Positions 33,614 to 41,671 of a stretch of 48,965 nucleotides of DNA are shown in pieces (position 1 is the stretch's first letter; every line of letters begins with the position of its first letter). The DNA is from Streptomyces coryli (GTDB lineage Bacteria; Actinomycetota; Actinomycetes; Streptomycetales; Streptomycetaceae), in contig NZ_JAAKZV010000031.1 in assembly GCF_011044975.1 (NCBI RefSeq), positions 1 through 48,965 of the forward strand, read 5' to 3'. Under the pieces are notes generated by a model, which had not been told where the DNA came from, did not search any database, and saw nothing but the letters and a program-made list of their open reading frames with translations. A program made the position numbers and the translations under genes.

Positions 33614-34063
33614 ATGGCGGTCAGTACCCGTACCGCGGTGGCGGCGCACGCGCTGACGTTCCTGGCCGGCCGGGAAGCGGACGGGCTGCAGTCGTCGGCG
33701 CGGATCGCGGAGAGCCTGGAGAGCAACCCGGTGCTGGTGCGCCGGGTGCTCGGGCAGCTGCGGAGCAAGGGCCTCGTCGATGCCGTCGAGGGCAGCGGAG
33801 GCGGCTGGCGGCTCGCGAAGCCGGCCGCGGAGATCAGCCTGCTCGACACGTATGCCGCCGTCGAGGACGACCTCACGCTGCTGCCGACGCACGCCCATCC
33901 GCCCAGCCGTAACTGCGCGGTGGGCCGGCATATGCAGTCCCTCCTGGAGGAGGAGTTCTGCGCCGCGCGCCGCGCGATGGAGCGGCAGCTTGCCGAGACG
34001 AGCATCGCCGACATGCACCGCCGCATTCAGCGGCGCGAAAGCGCACCGCCGATAAGCGGTTAG
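33614..34063 (+). CDS. Rrf2-family transcriptional regulator
   Basis: A 149-residue winged-helix protein of the Rrf2 family: STRTAVAAHALTFLAGRE, SSARIAESLESNPVLVRRVLGQLRSKGLV and GGGWRLAKPAAEISLLDTY are the conserved N-terminal blocks. It has only two cysteines (in SRNCAVG and EEFCAAR) rather than the three of the iron-sulfur IscR/NsrR type, so it is of the YwnA-like, cluster-free kind. The ATG at 33614 follows GAGGGAG. It should repress itself and the following MFS gene through the two operator copies. Confidence 0.9.
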   Translation: MAVSTRTAVAAHALTFLAGREADGLQSSARIAESLESNPVLVRRVLGQLRSKGLVDAVEGSGGGWRLAKPAAEISLLDTYAAVEDDLTLLPTHAHPPSRNCAVGRHMQSLLEEEFCAARRAMERQLAETSIADMHRRIQRRESAPPISG

Positions 34064-34110
34064 CCGCCGGGAATTGGCCGGAGTCCAGCTCCGGTCTATT
34101 TCTTTGCCTT

Positions 34111-34135
34111 AACTGCAACCAGTGTAGTTACAGTT
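34111..34135 (+). promoter_or_regulatory. 25-bp operator copy 2 before MFS gene
   Basis: AACTG (34111-34115) and CAGTT (34131-34135) are separated by 15 bp, the same geometry as upstream of the regulator. The site ends three bases before the MFS ATG and overlaps -10-like TACAGT (34129-34134), with TTGCCT (34104-34109) as a weak -35. Confidence 0.75.
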
Positions 34136-34138
34136 TCG

Positions 34139-35602
34139 ATGAACGGAGTAGCTGTGCAGCCAACGACCGTCCCGCTCTCGCGTCTGCTGAGTGCGCTGAT
34201 CCCGGCGATGCTGCTGATCCCCATCGCCGCCGACATGGTCTCGCTCCTGCTGCCCCGGATCGCGGCGGAGTTCTCGGCCTCGACCGCGCAGGCCGCCTGG
34301 GTGGTGACCGGCTTTCTGCTGGCGTGCGCCATCGGGATTCCCGTTTACGGGCGGCTGGCCGACCGGTTCAGCCTGCGCCGGCTGTTCACGGTGGCGCTGG
34401 TGGTCTTCGCGGCCGGCAGCCTGATCTGCGCCGTGGCGCCGAGCCTGATCGTCCTGGTGGCGGGCCGGGTCGTCATGGGGGCGGGCGGCGCCGCCATCCC
34501 GGTGCTCGCGATCGTGTCCGCGGCGCGGCTGCTGTCCGGGCGCGAGGCCGCGGTCGGCATCGGGTTCCTCGGGGCGGCGGCGGGCGCCGGTACGGCGGCT
34601 GGGCCCGCCGTCGGCGGGATTCTCGGGGACGCGCTGGGGTGGTCGGCGCTCTTCTGGCTGATGACGGCCGTCGCGCTGGTGCTGGTACCGGTGGTCCGGC
34701 GGATCCTCACCGACGCGACCCCGGACGACCGGCGGTCGATCGACCTGCTCGGCGGCGTCGTGCTCGGGGCCGGCGTCGGTCTCGCGCTGTTCGGGATCAC
34801 CCGGATCGAGAGCGCGGGGCTCGGCTCGGCGTCCTCCTGGGGCTCGATGGCCGCCGGGGCCGGCCTGCTCGCGCTCTTCGGCTGGCGGATCCGCGCCGCC
34901 GAGCACCCCTTCGTACCGCCCTCGCTCTTCGCGAACCGCGGCTATGTCGCGGCCGTCCTGGTGATCTTCCTGGCCATGGTCGTGAACCTGGCGACGCTCG
35001 TCCTGGTGCCGATCCTGCTCATCGACGAAGGCGGCCTGACACCGACCGAGGGCAGCCTGGTCATGATCCCCGGAGGGCTGGCGCTGGCGGCGACCTCGCC
35101 GCTGGCCGGACGGCTCAGCAGCCGCGGCGCGGACGCGGGGACCCTGATCGTGACCGGGCTCGCCGTGATCGGTGCGTCGATGCTGCTGCTGTCCACGCTG
35201 GCCGACGGCGGCTCGCCGGTGCTCGCCGGGGTGGCGGTGTTCGCGCTCGGCGCCGGGTTCGCGATCGTCGTCACCCTCACCACCACCGCGGTCAGCCAGG
35301 TGCTGCCGCCCGACCAGGTCGGGGTCGGCGTCGGGATCTTCCAGGGCGCCCAGTTCCTGGGCGCCGGTGCGGGACCCGCCCTCTTCTCCGCCCTGCTCTC
35401 GGCCCGGCTGAGCGGCGCGGACGACGCGGTGAATCCCCTCTATACGGACGCGGCGCCGCCGTATTCCGACACCTTCCTCGCCCTCGCCGCGGTGGCCGTC
35501 CTGGCCGTGCTCGCCGCCCTGCGCCTGCGGAGGGCCTCCGGGCGGGCCCGCGGCGGCGAGCCGGCCGCCGGCTACAAGAAGGTGCGCCCCTCGCCCCGGT
35601 AG
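34139..35602 (+). CDS. MFS exporter controlled by the Rrf2 regulator
   Basis: The 487-residue protein has 14 predicted helices and MFS signatures: YGRLADRFSLRRLF (motif A) after helix 2, and a drug-exporter-like helix 5 (GAAAGAGTAAGPAVGGILGD, motif C type GPxxGG). It resembles DHA2 exporters. ATG 34139 lies just after the operator; GTG 34154, with GGAG before it, is an alternative start that would shorten the protein by five residues. Its 3' end overlaps the convergent PLP enzyme gene by 31 bp. The inducer and substrate are unknown. Confidence 0.88.
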   Translation: MNGVAVQPTTVPLSRLLSALIPAMLLIPIAADMVSLLLPRIAAEFSASTAQAAWVVTGFLLACAIGIPVYGRLADRFSLRRLFTVALVVFAAGSLICAVAPSLIVLVAGRVVMGAGGAAIPVLAIVSAARLLSGREAAVGIGFLGAAAGAGTAAGPAVGGILGDALGWSALFWLMTAVALVLVPVVRRILTDATPDDRRSIDLLGGVVLGAGVGLALFGITRIESAGLGSASSWGSMAAGAGLLALFGWRIRAAEHPFVPPSLFANRGYVAAVLVIFLAMVVNLATLVLVPILLIDEGGLTPTEGSLVMIPGGLALAATSPLAGRLSSRGADAGTLIVTGLAVIGASMLLLSTLADGGSPVLAGVAVFALGAGFAIVVTLTTTAVSQVLPPDQVGVGVGIFQGAQFLGAGAGPALFSALLSARLSGADDAVNPLYTDAAPPYSDTFLALAAVAVLAVLAALRLRRASGRARGGEPAAGYKKVRPSPR

Positions 35603-36780
35603 GTCGGCACCGTCTCGACGACCCCGTCGCCGTCGATGAGGTGCAGCTCGTCGAAGCGCTCGCACAGCTCGCCCGCCTTGGCGTGCCGGAACCACACCCG
35701 GTCGCCGACCAGCAGGTCGTCCGCGGGCGCGCCGAGCAGCGGCGTCTGCACCTCCCCGGCTCCCTCCTGCGGGTCGTAGCGCAGGCCCTCCGGGAGATAC
35801 GGAACGGGCAGCCGGTCCGCGCCGGCCGCGCCCGACGCCGGGTAGCCGCCGCCGAGCACCGTCACCACGCCGACGCCCGGGCGCCGCACCACCGGGTGCG
35901 CGAACAGCGCCGCGGGACGGCCCCGGTACGACGTGTAGTTGTCGAACAGCCGCGGCTGGAACAGGCCGGAACCCGCCGCCACCTCCGTCACCGCGTCCTC
36001 GGCCGCGGTGTGCTGCACGCTCCCGGTGCCGCCGCCGTTGACGAACTCGAGCCCGTCGGGCCCGGCCACCGCCCGCACCGCCGCGACCGCCTCCGCCCGC
36101 CGGTCGGCCAGCTCCTTGCGCGCCTTGGCCTGCATCAGCCGGATCGCCCGGGAGCGCAGCGGCCGCCCGGCGACCGCGTCGCCGACGCCGGCGATATGGC
36201 CCTCGTACGCCATGATGCCGACGAGCTTGAAGCCGGGGCGGCGGACCACCGAGCGGGCCAGCTCGGCCAGTTGGGCGGGGGTGGCGAGGGGGGAGCGGCG
36301 GGCGCCGACGCGTATCCGGCCGCCGAGCATGCGCAGGGCGGTGTCGAGCTCGATGCAGACCCGGATCTCCTCGCGGCCGCCCTCCCGCGCCGCGTCGATG
36401 AAGTTCAGCTGCGACGGGTCGTCGACCATCACGGTGACGGCCTCGGCGAGCTTCGGGTCGGCGGCCAGCTCGGCGAAGCCGGTGCGGTCCGCGGAGGGAT
36501 AGGCGAGCAGCACGTCGTCGAAGCCGGAGCGGGCCAGCCACAGCGACTCGGCGAGGGTGAAGCTCATGATTCCGGCGAATCCGGGGCGTTCCAGGACGCG
36601 TTCCAGCAGCGCCCGCACCCGCACCGACTTGCTCGCCACCCGGATCGGCTTGCCGCGCGCCCGTCGTACGAGATCGTCGGCATTGGCGTCGAAGGCCTGG
36701 AGGTCGACGATCGCCAAGGGGGCGTCGAGGTGCGCGGTGGCCCGGTCGTACCGTGCCCGGTCTGCTGTCGGTCCGTGCAT
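35572..36780 (-). CDS. PLP-dependent alanine-racemase-fold enzyme (D-threonine aldolase/amino-acid deaminase-like)
   Basis: A 402-residue protein with an N-terminal alanine-racemase-type barrel. The PLP lysine is Lys51 in IRVASKSVR. Barrel segments such as GIMAYEGHIAGVG and FVNGGGTGS are family features, the latter contacting the PLP phosphate. A C-terminal beta domain ends with GDRVWFRHAKAGELCERFDELHL. Relatives act on D- or hydroxy-amino acids (D-threonine aldolase, D-serine dehydratase). The product and substrate are not readable here. The start at 36780 lacks a clear ribosome binding site. Confidence 0.83.
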   Translation of the reverse strand: MHGPTADRARYDRATAHLDAPLAIVDLQAFDANADDLVRRARGKPIRVASKSVRVRALLERVLERPGFAGIMSFTLAESLWLARSGFDDVLLAYPSADRTGFAELAADPKLAEAVTVMVDDPSQLNFIDAAREGGREEIRVCIELDTALRMLGGRIRVGARRSPLATPAQLAELARSVVRRPGFKLVGIMAYEGHIAGVGDAVAGRPLRSRAIRLMQAKARKELADRRAEAVAAVRAVAGPDGLEFVNGGGTGSVQHTAAEDAVTEVAAGSGLFQPRLFDNYTSYRGRPAALFAHPVVRRPGVGVVTVLGGGYPASGAAGADRLPVPYLPEGLRYDPQEGAGEVQTPLLGAPADDLLVGDRVWFRHAKAGELCERFDELHLIDGDGVVETVPTYRGEGRTFL

Positions 36781-36949
36781 GCGTGCAGCGTGCCAGAGTA
36801 TCCGTACCGGCCGGTAGAGGCCGGAAAGAGCGGTGTCATCGAGTCAAGGGGTGGACTGGGTGCCCATCGGCGCCGAGACCTAAGTAAAGTGTCCGAGCGC
36901 ATCGGGGAGCAGGTGCCGCAGGTCAGAGGGGACAGAGGGGAGGGCTGCG

Positions 36950-37906
36950 GTGAGCACGGATACCGGGGAGGCGTCCGCGGAACAGTCACCCGAGTCACAA
37001 CTCGAGCCGCCGCCCGCGCCGCCGCGCCCCTTCGCGCCGCCGAAACCCGTCGAACCGCCCGCCCGCGTCGGCGCCCCGCTGCACATCGCCGCGGTGCTGC
37101 CGAAGGACGCCCCGAAGCCGGCCGAACCCGATGAGGAGCCGCAGGGCCGCAGCCTGCGCCGCACGATCATCGCGGTGGCCTGCGCCATCCTGGGCCTCGG
37201 CCTGCTCGCAGGATCGGTGGCCGGCACCTGGCTCAGCGGCGGCGACGAGAACCCGGACCAGGCCGCGTACGAGACCGCGCGCGAGCTGTGGCACACCGCC
37301 GAGGTCGGCACCCTCTTCCCGCGCACGCTGCGCGGCGAGGCGGCCGGGCCCGGCGACGCGGACCGCACCTGGAAGCGGATCGGGGTGGCCGGGGACGGCG
37401 ACTGCCGCCGCGCCTTCGACCCGAATCTCGCCAAGGCGCTCGCCCCCGTCGGCTGCGAGCGGCTGCTGCGGGCCACGTACGCGGATGCCACCGGGACCCA
37501 TGTGACCACGGTCGGGATGCTGTTCACCAAGGCAGGCCCCGAGCGGATGCAGGCGCTGCGCGCCCGCTTCGCGGACGAGGACCTGGGCGAGCGCAAGGAC
37601 CTGCTGCCGCTGCCGTACGCCGTGCCGGGCACCCCGGCCGCCGACTTCGGGAAGCGGCAGCGGGCCAGCTGGACGGTGGGCGTGGTGACGGACGCGCCGG
37701 TGGTGGTGTATTCGGTGAGCGGCTTCGCGGACGGGCGTGAGGTGTCCGATCCGCAGCCGGCCCAGACGGCCGTGCGCGCCGGGCAGACCACCGCGCCCGC
37801 GCAGGCCGGTCTCGGCCATGACGCGCAGGGCATCGCCGACCGGATCGAGAGCAAGCTGCGCAGCCAGGCGGGCGAGGCGGCGGCAGAGGCCGGGGGCGTC
37901 AAGTGA
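36950..37906 (+). CDS. Proline-rich single-pass membrane protein, unknown function, coupled to mycosin-like protease
   Basis: The 318 residues show an acidic, Pro-rich cytosolic N-terminus (about 1-70, with PPPAPPRPFAPPKP), one transmembrane helix (about 75-95, IIAVACAILGLGLLAGSVAG), and an extracytoplasmic domain of about 220 residues. That domain contains two cysteines that could form a disulfide (GDCRRAF and VGCERLL). No enzymatic motif is seen. GTG 36950 follows AGAGGGGAGGG. The stop overlaps the protease start by 4 bp (GTGA), so the two act together; a partner, substrate or inhibitor of the protease are all possible. Confidence 0.8.
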   Translation: MSTDTGEASAEQSPESQLEPPPAPPRPFAPPKPVEPPARVGAPLHIAAVLPKDAPKPAEPDEEPQGRSLRRTIIAVACAILGLGLLAGSVAGTWLSGGDENPDQAAYETARELWHTAEVGTLFPRTLRGEAAGPGDADRTWKRIGVAGDGDCRRAFDPNLAKALAPVGCERLLRATYADATGTHVTTVGMLFTKAGPERMQALRARFADEDLGERKDLLPLPYAVPGTPAADFGKRQRASWTVGVVTDAPVVVYSVSGFADGREVSDPQPAQTAVRAGQTTAPAQAGLGHDAQGIADRIESKLRSQAGEAAAEAGGVK

Positions 37907-39111
37907 GCCGTATCTTCCGTATCGGAGCTTCCCGTACGCGCCGGGCCGCCCGCGCCGCGAGCGTGCTCGCCCTCGCCGGCGCCCTGCTCGCGCCCACGTC
38001 GGCGCACGCCGACAGCGTGCGCGACCTGGAGTGGGGCCTGGACGCCGTACGGGCGCCGCAGGCCTGGGCCACGACCAAGGGCGAGGATGTCACGGTCGCC
38101 GTGCTGGACACCGGCGTCGACGACCGGCATCCGGACCTGACCGGCTCCGTGCTGCCCGGCAAGGACCTGGTCGGCTTCGGCGCCGAGCGCGGCGACCAGT
38201 CGTGGGCCCGGCACGGCACGGCGATGTCCGGGATCATCGCGGGCCACGGACACGGGTCCGGCGATACGGAGGGCGTCACCGGCGTGGCACCCGAGGCGAA
38301 GATCCTGCCGATCCGCGTCATCCTCGAGGACAGCGACTCGGAGCGTAAGAAGGCACGGTCGCAGCGGGGCGGCGCGCTCGCGGAGGGCATCCGCTGGGCG
38401 GTCGACCACGGGGCGGATGTCATCAACCTCTCGCTCGGCGACGACAGCCGCTCCGCGCACCCCGAGCCGGGGGAGGACGCGGCGGTGCAATACGCGCTGC
38501 GCAAGGGCGTCGTGGTGGTCTCCTCGGCCGGCAACAGCGGCGAGAAGGGCGACCACATCTCGTACCCGGCGGCGTATCCGGGCGTGATCGCGGCGACGGC
38601 GGTGGACCGCGGCGGCATCCGGGCACCGTTCTCCACCCGGCGCTGGTACGCGACGGTGTGCGCGCCGGGCGTCGACGTGGTCATCGCCGACCCGGACCGC
38701 AGCTACTACGAGGGCTGGGGCACGAGTGCGGCTGCCGCCTTCGTCTCCGGCGTGGTGGCCCTGGTCCGCTCGGCCCACCCGAAGCTGACCCCGGCCCAGA
38801 TCCGCGATCTGCTCCAGGACACCGCGCGGTATCGGCCGGAGGGCGGCCGGAGCGACTCGCTGGGCGCGGGCCTGGTGGACGCGGCGGCGGCGATCAGCGC
38901 GGGCGGGAAGCTCTCGACGCGAGCGTCGAAGCCCCGCGCGGCCTCGCAGCCCCCGCGCTACTTCGGCGCGGGTCCCGCGCTGGCGGGCGTGGGCACGTCC
39001 GACAGCGGCCCCGGCCCCGTGGCGCTGGCGGCGGGCTTCGTGGGCGTGGGCCTGCTGGGCGGCGCGTGGATCGTGTGGCGGGGGCCGCGGCGGGATCCGG
39101 ACGAGGACTGA
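37903..39111 (+). CDS. Mycosin-like subtilisin serine protease (S8 family), membrane-anchored
   Basis: The 402-residue protease has a signal peptide (cleavage likely after AHA, residue 36), the catalytic triad Asp69 (VLDTGVD), His104 (HGTAMSG) and Ser275 (GTSAAAAFVSG), and a C-terminal transmembrane helix (about 366-390, VALAAGFVGVGLLGGAWIVW) with a short charged tail. This layout is that of MycP mycosins of ESX/type VII secretion systems. No EccB-E or WXG100 gene is in the window, so it is an orphan mycosin. It is translationally coupled to the preceding membrane protein. Confidence 0.92.
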   Translation: MSRIFRIGASRTRRAARAASVLALAGALLAPTSAHADSVRDLEWGLDAVRAPQAWATTKGEDVTVAVLDTGVDDRHPDLTGSVLPGKDLVGFGAERGDQSWARHGTAMSGIIAGHGHGSGDTEGVTGVAPEAKILPIRVILEDSDSERKKARSQRGGALAEGIRWAVDHGADVINLSLGDDSRSAHPEPGEDAAVQYALRKGVVVVSSAGNSGEKGDHISYPAAYPGVIAATAVDRGGIRAPFSTRRWYATVCAPGVDVVIADPDRSYYEGWGTSAAAAFVSGVVALVRSAHPKLTPAQIRDLLQDTARYRPEGGRSDSLGAGLVDAAAAISAGGKLSTRASKPRAASQPPRYFGAGPALAGVGTSDSGPGPVALAAGFVGVGLLGGAWIVWRGPRRDPDED

Positions 39112-39223
39112 CGCCGCCGTCCGGGTCCGGTGCCCTCACGTCGGCGGCCGCCGGAACATCCGGGCCCACCCGTCCCGCCTTGCGGGACGCCTGCCCCCGA
39201 GCGGCAGCCTCATGGCCGCCGGA

Positions 39224-39229
39224 TACCCT
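39224..39229 (+). promoter_or_regulatory. Leaderless-type -10 box before sseB-like gene
   Basis: TACCCT ends seven bases before GTG 39237, as in other leaderless genes of this window. The alternative GTG at 39231 is too close to the box to be transcribed. Confidence 0.45.
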
Positions 39230-39236
39230 CGTGCGC

Positions 39237-39995
39237 GTGGCAGCGCCCAAGAACATCCCGGATTCTCCCTTCGCCGCTGACGACGGCACCGCCGACCCTC
39301 GCCTGGCCGAAGCTCTCGCCGCGCATGCGAAGGAGCCCACCGCCGGCAATCACGCCGCCGTCCTCGCGGCGCTGCGCGGCGCCCGCCTCCTCGTGCCGGT
39401 CGTCGCGCTGCTGACCGAGGCCGAGACCGGGTCGGACGGGCTGCGGCGGGACAAGACGAGCGAGATGGCGATCCCGACCCTGAAGGGCCCCGGCGGCCGC
39501 AAGGCCCTCCCCGCCTTCACCTCCACCGAAGCCCTCACCCGCTGGGACCCCGAGGCCCGCCCCGTGGCCGTACCGCTGCACCAGGCCATCCAGGCCGCGG
39601 TCAGCGAGCGCGCCGACACCCTCGCGCTCGACATCGCGGGCCCGGCCCCGTACGAGCTCAGCGGCCCGGCCCTGCTGGCCGCCGCCGAGGGCCGCGACAG
39701 CGCCGACCCGCTGACGGATCCGGCCGTGCGGGAGGCCGTACGGGAGGTGCTGGCCGGGGACGAGGCGGTACGGCTGGCCCATCTCGGGCCCGGCGGGGCG
39801 GACGCGGACGGCACTTTGGCGCTGGTGCTGGAGCCCGGCACACAGGAGCAGACCGCCGAGGCCGCCCAGCGCATCGCCCGGGCGCTCGCCTCCCACGAGG
39901 CGCTGCGCGCGCGGCTGGGGCGGGGCATGACGCTGGCGCTGCTCCCGCCGGAGGCGGCGGCCAGGCTCACGGGGGAACCGATCTACGAGCGCTGA
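39237..39995 (+). CDS. SseB-family protein
   Basis: A 252-residue soluble protein with an SseB N-terminal-type domain. The first block is DPRLAEALAAHAKEPTAGNHAAVLAALRGARLLVPVVA, and the second is a KTSEMAIPTLKGPGGRKALPAFTSTEALTRWDP segment typical of Streptomyces SseB-like proteins (each longer than quoted in other entries; key residues are GARLLVPV and LPAFTS). The C-terminal half is Ala/Glu-rich and ends at TGEPIYER. No catalytic motif is present and the role is unknown. The start is set by the leaderless-type box; the open frame upstream is a shadow of the protease gene. Confidence 0.75.
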   Translation: MAAPKNIPDSPFAADDGTADPRLAEALAAHAKEPTAGNHAAVLAALRGARLLVPVVALLTEAETGSDGLRRDKTSEMAIPTLKGPGGRKALPAFTSTEALTRWDPEARPVAVPLHQAIQAAVSERADTLALDIAGPAPYELSGPALLAAAEGRDSADPLTDPAVREAVREVLAGDEAVRLAHLGPGGADADGTLALVLEPGTQEQTAEAAQRIARALASHEALRARLGRGMTLALLPPEAAARLTGEPIYER

Positions 39996-40000
39996 CCTCG

Positions 40001-40065
40001 TTTCAAGCCCGGCCGGCGCTTGAGGCCGAGCGCCGCAGGCGCGATATCCGCGCGCAGCGCGGCAG
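40001..40065. repeat. Streptomyces-type intergenic repeat
   Basis: The segment beginning TTTCAAGCCCGGCCGGCGCT and continuing with GCGCCGCAGGCGCG resembles a short palindromic element found many times between genes in Streptomyces genomes. It contains nested inverted repeats (GCGCCGCAGGCGC). It lies just after the sseB-like stop. The identification is from memory of the motif, not from a search. Confidence 0.6.
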
Positions 40066-40148
40066 AGCCCGACAGGCAGCCGCCAGGCATCCATCGCACA
40101 ATGCAGAGAGCGGCAAAACGATCTCCACACGTCCACAAGGGAGAGGTC

Positions 40149-40883
40149 ATGGAGACGCGCAAACTGGTATCCGAGTTCATCGGCACACTGCTGCTGGTGC
40201 TCTTCGCCGTAGGCGCGGCCGTCCTCGCCGCCGAATACATCGGCACCCTCGGCATCGCCCTGGCCTTCGGCTTCACCCTGCTGGCCCTGGCGTACGCCCT
40301 CGGCCCGGTCTCGGGCTGCCACGTGAACCCGGCCGTCACCCTCGGCATGCTGCTCTCGAAGCGGATCGGCGTGAATACGGCCGTCGGCTACTGGATCGCC
40401 CAGTTCCTCGGCGGCATCGCCGGCGCCGCGCTGCTGTACCTGCTGGCGAAGCAGGTGCCGGGCCTGCAGACCTCCGAGGCCTTCGGCAGCAATGGCTTCG
40501 CCGACCGCTCGGCCGTGCACATCAACACCGGCGGCGCCTTCATCGCCGAGGTGCTGCTGACGTTCCTGCTGGTCTTCGTGGTGCTGGCGGTCACCCACCG
40601 GTCCGCGAAGCTGACCGCGGGCTTCGGCGGCCTGGCGATCGGCATCTCGCTCGCCGCCATCCACCTGATCGGCATCCCGCTGACCGGCACCTCCGTGAAC
40701 CCGGCCCGCAGCCTCGGCCCGGCGCTCTTCGCCGGCGGGCAGGCGCTGTCGCAGGTGTGGCTGTTCATCCTGGCGCCGCTGGTCGGCGGCGCGCTGGCCG
40801 CGGCGGTGCACGCCGTCGTCCACGGCGACGACACGGCGGACACGGCGGACGAGCCGGAGCCGGCCGCCGCCGCCAAGGCGTAA
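40149..40883 (+). CDS. aqpZ: Aquaporin Z-like water channel (MIP family)
   Basis: The 244-residue protein has six helices and both NPA motifs: HVNPAVT at 60-62 and SVNPARS at 184-186. The selectivity-filter residues fit water-specific AqpZ: Phe near 40, His172 (AAIHLIG), Thr181 (LTGTS) and Arg187. It should carry water across the membrane and help with osmotic change. ATG 40149 follows AAGGGAGAGG; the open frame extends upstream through the intergenic repeat and should not be included. The acidic C-terminal tail (DDTADTADEPEP) is a local addition. Confidence 0.93.
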   Translation: METRKLVSEFIGTLLLVLFAVGAAVLAAEYIGTLGIALAFGFTLLALAYALGPVSGCHVNPAVTLGMLLSKRIGVNTAVGYWIAQFLGGIAGAALLYLLAKQVPGLQTSEAFGSNGFADRSAVHINTGGAFIAEVLLTFLLVFVVLAVTHRSAKLTAGFGGLAIGISLAAIHLIGIPLTGTSVNPARSLGPALFAGGQALSQVWLFILAPLVGGALAAAVHAVVHGDDTADTADEPEPAAAAKA

Positions 40884-40891
40884 TCGCCCGA

Positions 40892-41260
40892 TCAGCCGAA
40901 GACCGGGCCGGTAAGCTTCTCGCCCGGCCCCTGGCCCGGCTCGTCCGGCACCGTCGAGGCCTCGCGGAAGGCCAGCTGCAGCGACTTCAGCCCGTCCCGC
41001 AGCGGTGCCGCGTGATACGAGCCGATCTCCGTCGCGCTCGCCGTGACCAGGCCGGCCAGGGCCGTGATCAGCTTCCGGGCCTCGTCCAGGTCCTTGTGCT
41101 GCTCGCCCTCCTCGGACAGGCCGAGGTTCACCGCGGCGGCGCTCATCAGGTGCACCGACAGGGTCGTGATCACCTCGACCGCCGGCACATCCGCGATGTC
41201 ACGGGTCATGGCGTCGAAGTTCGGCTGCGCGTCAGCGGCGGGAGGGGTGGGCTCACTCAT
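40892..41260 (-). CDS. DUF1844 protein
   Basis: The start at ATG 41260 gives 122 residues: a Pro/Ala-rich N-terminal tail, then a helical DUF1844 domain (VPAVEVITTLSVHLMSAAAVNLGL, with DLDEARKLITALAGLV) and a short tail. No catalytic residues are evident. The family commonly sits next to infC in actinobacteria, as here; function is not known to me. A further-upstream frame would run past the leaderless-type box at 41268-41273 and is rejected. Confidence 0.85.
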   Translation of the reverse strand: MSEPTPPAADAQPNFDAMTRDIADVPAVEVITTLSVHLMSAAAVNLGLSEEGEQHKDLDEARKLITALAGLVTASATEIGSYHAAPLRDGLKSLQLAFREASTVPDEPGQGPGEKLTGPVFG

Positions 41261-41267
41261 GCCCCGT

Positions 41268-41273
41268 AGCCTA
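41268..41273 (-). promoter_or_regulatory. Leaderless-type -10 box of the DUF1844 gene
   Basis: On the minus strand TAGGCT ends seven bases before the ATG at 41260, and no Shine-Dalgarno sequence intervenes. The 17 bases upstream of the box are exactly one arm of the inverted repeat at 41274-41370. Confidence 0.5.
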
Positions 41274-41370
41274 GATGAGCGGGGCCGAGCCCCCGCCTGC
41301 GCCCCGACGCCCGGCACGCACGCTCGCCGCTCGGCCGGATAGGCCGCTGGCGCGCTCGGCCCCGCTCATC
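41274..41370. repeat. Perfect 17-bp inverted repeat between DUF1844 gene and infC leader
   Basis: Arm 1 at 41274-41290 starts GATGAGCGGGGCC. Arm 2 at 41354-41370 is its exact reverse complement and ends CCCCGCTCATC. The spacer is 63 bp and GC-rich. No transposase, target duplication or coding sequence is present, so it is not an obvious insertion element. Confidence 0.85.
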
Positions 41371-41385
41371 CGCGAGACCGCCGAT

Positions 41386-41671
41386 GTGCTTGCTTCCGCC
41401 CCGGCCTGCTACTCTTGGGTGTCAGACCGGCCGGATACGTGTGTGTCCGGCCCGCAAGTGGAGGCTCCGAACTCCCACCTGATCGGCCTTACGGTCGGCA
41501 GGTCACCGGTCAAGATGCGCCCCGCGGCCTGCCGTGGCGGTGCTCCCCCGGCAGGAGCCCCGTCACTTGTGTCCCGTTCGGGGCATTTTTCATGCCCCGC
41601 AGCGAGTGGTCACCACAGACGATTACGCGGCTGTCCGCCAGGCATCCGCGTAGGAAGCCCGAGGAGGCCCC
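41386..41671 (+). promoter_or_regulatory. infC: infC operon promoter and long 5' leader
   Basis: TGTGCT (41386-41391), 18 bp, TACTCT (41410-41415) is a plausible promoter; initiation near 41422 would give a leader of about 250 nt with no coding sequence. Hairpins include GCTCC/GGAGC (41542-41558) and CGGGGCAT/ATGCCCCG (41579-41599, TTTTC loop). infC-rpmI-rplT operons in other bacteria are autoregulated through leaders by IF3 or L20; which applies here is not visible. Confidence 0.6.

Noticed and set aside
41274-41370. Terminal inverted repeats of a mini insertion element
   Set aside because: There is no direct target repeat at the ends and no transposase, and one arm is integrated into a promoter spacer.
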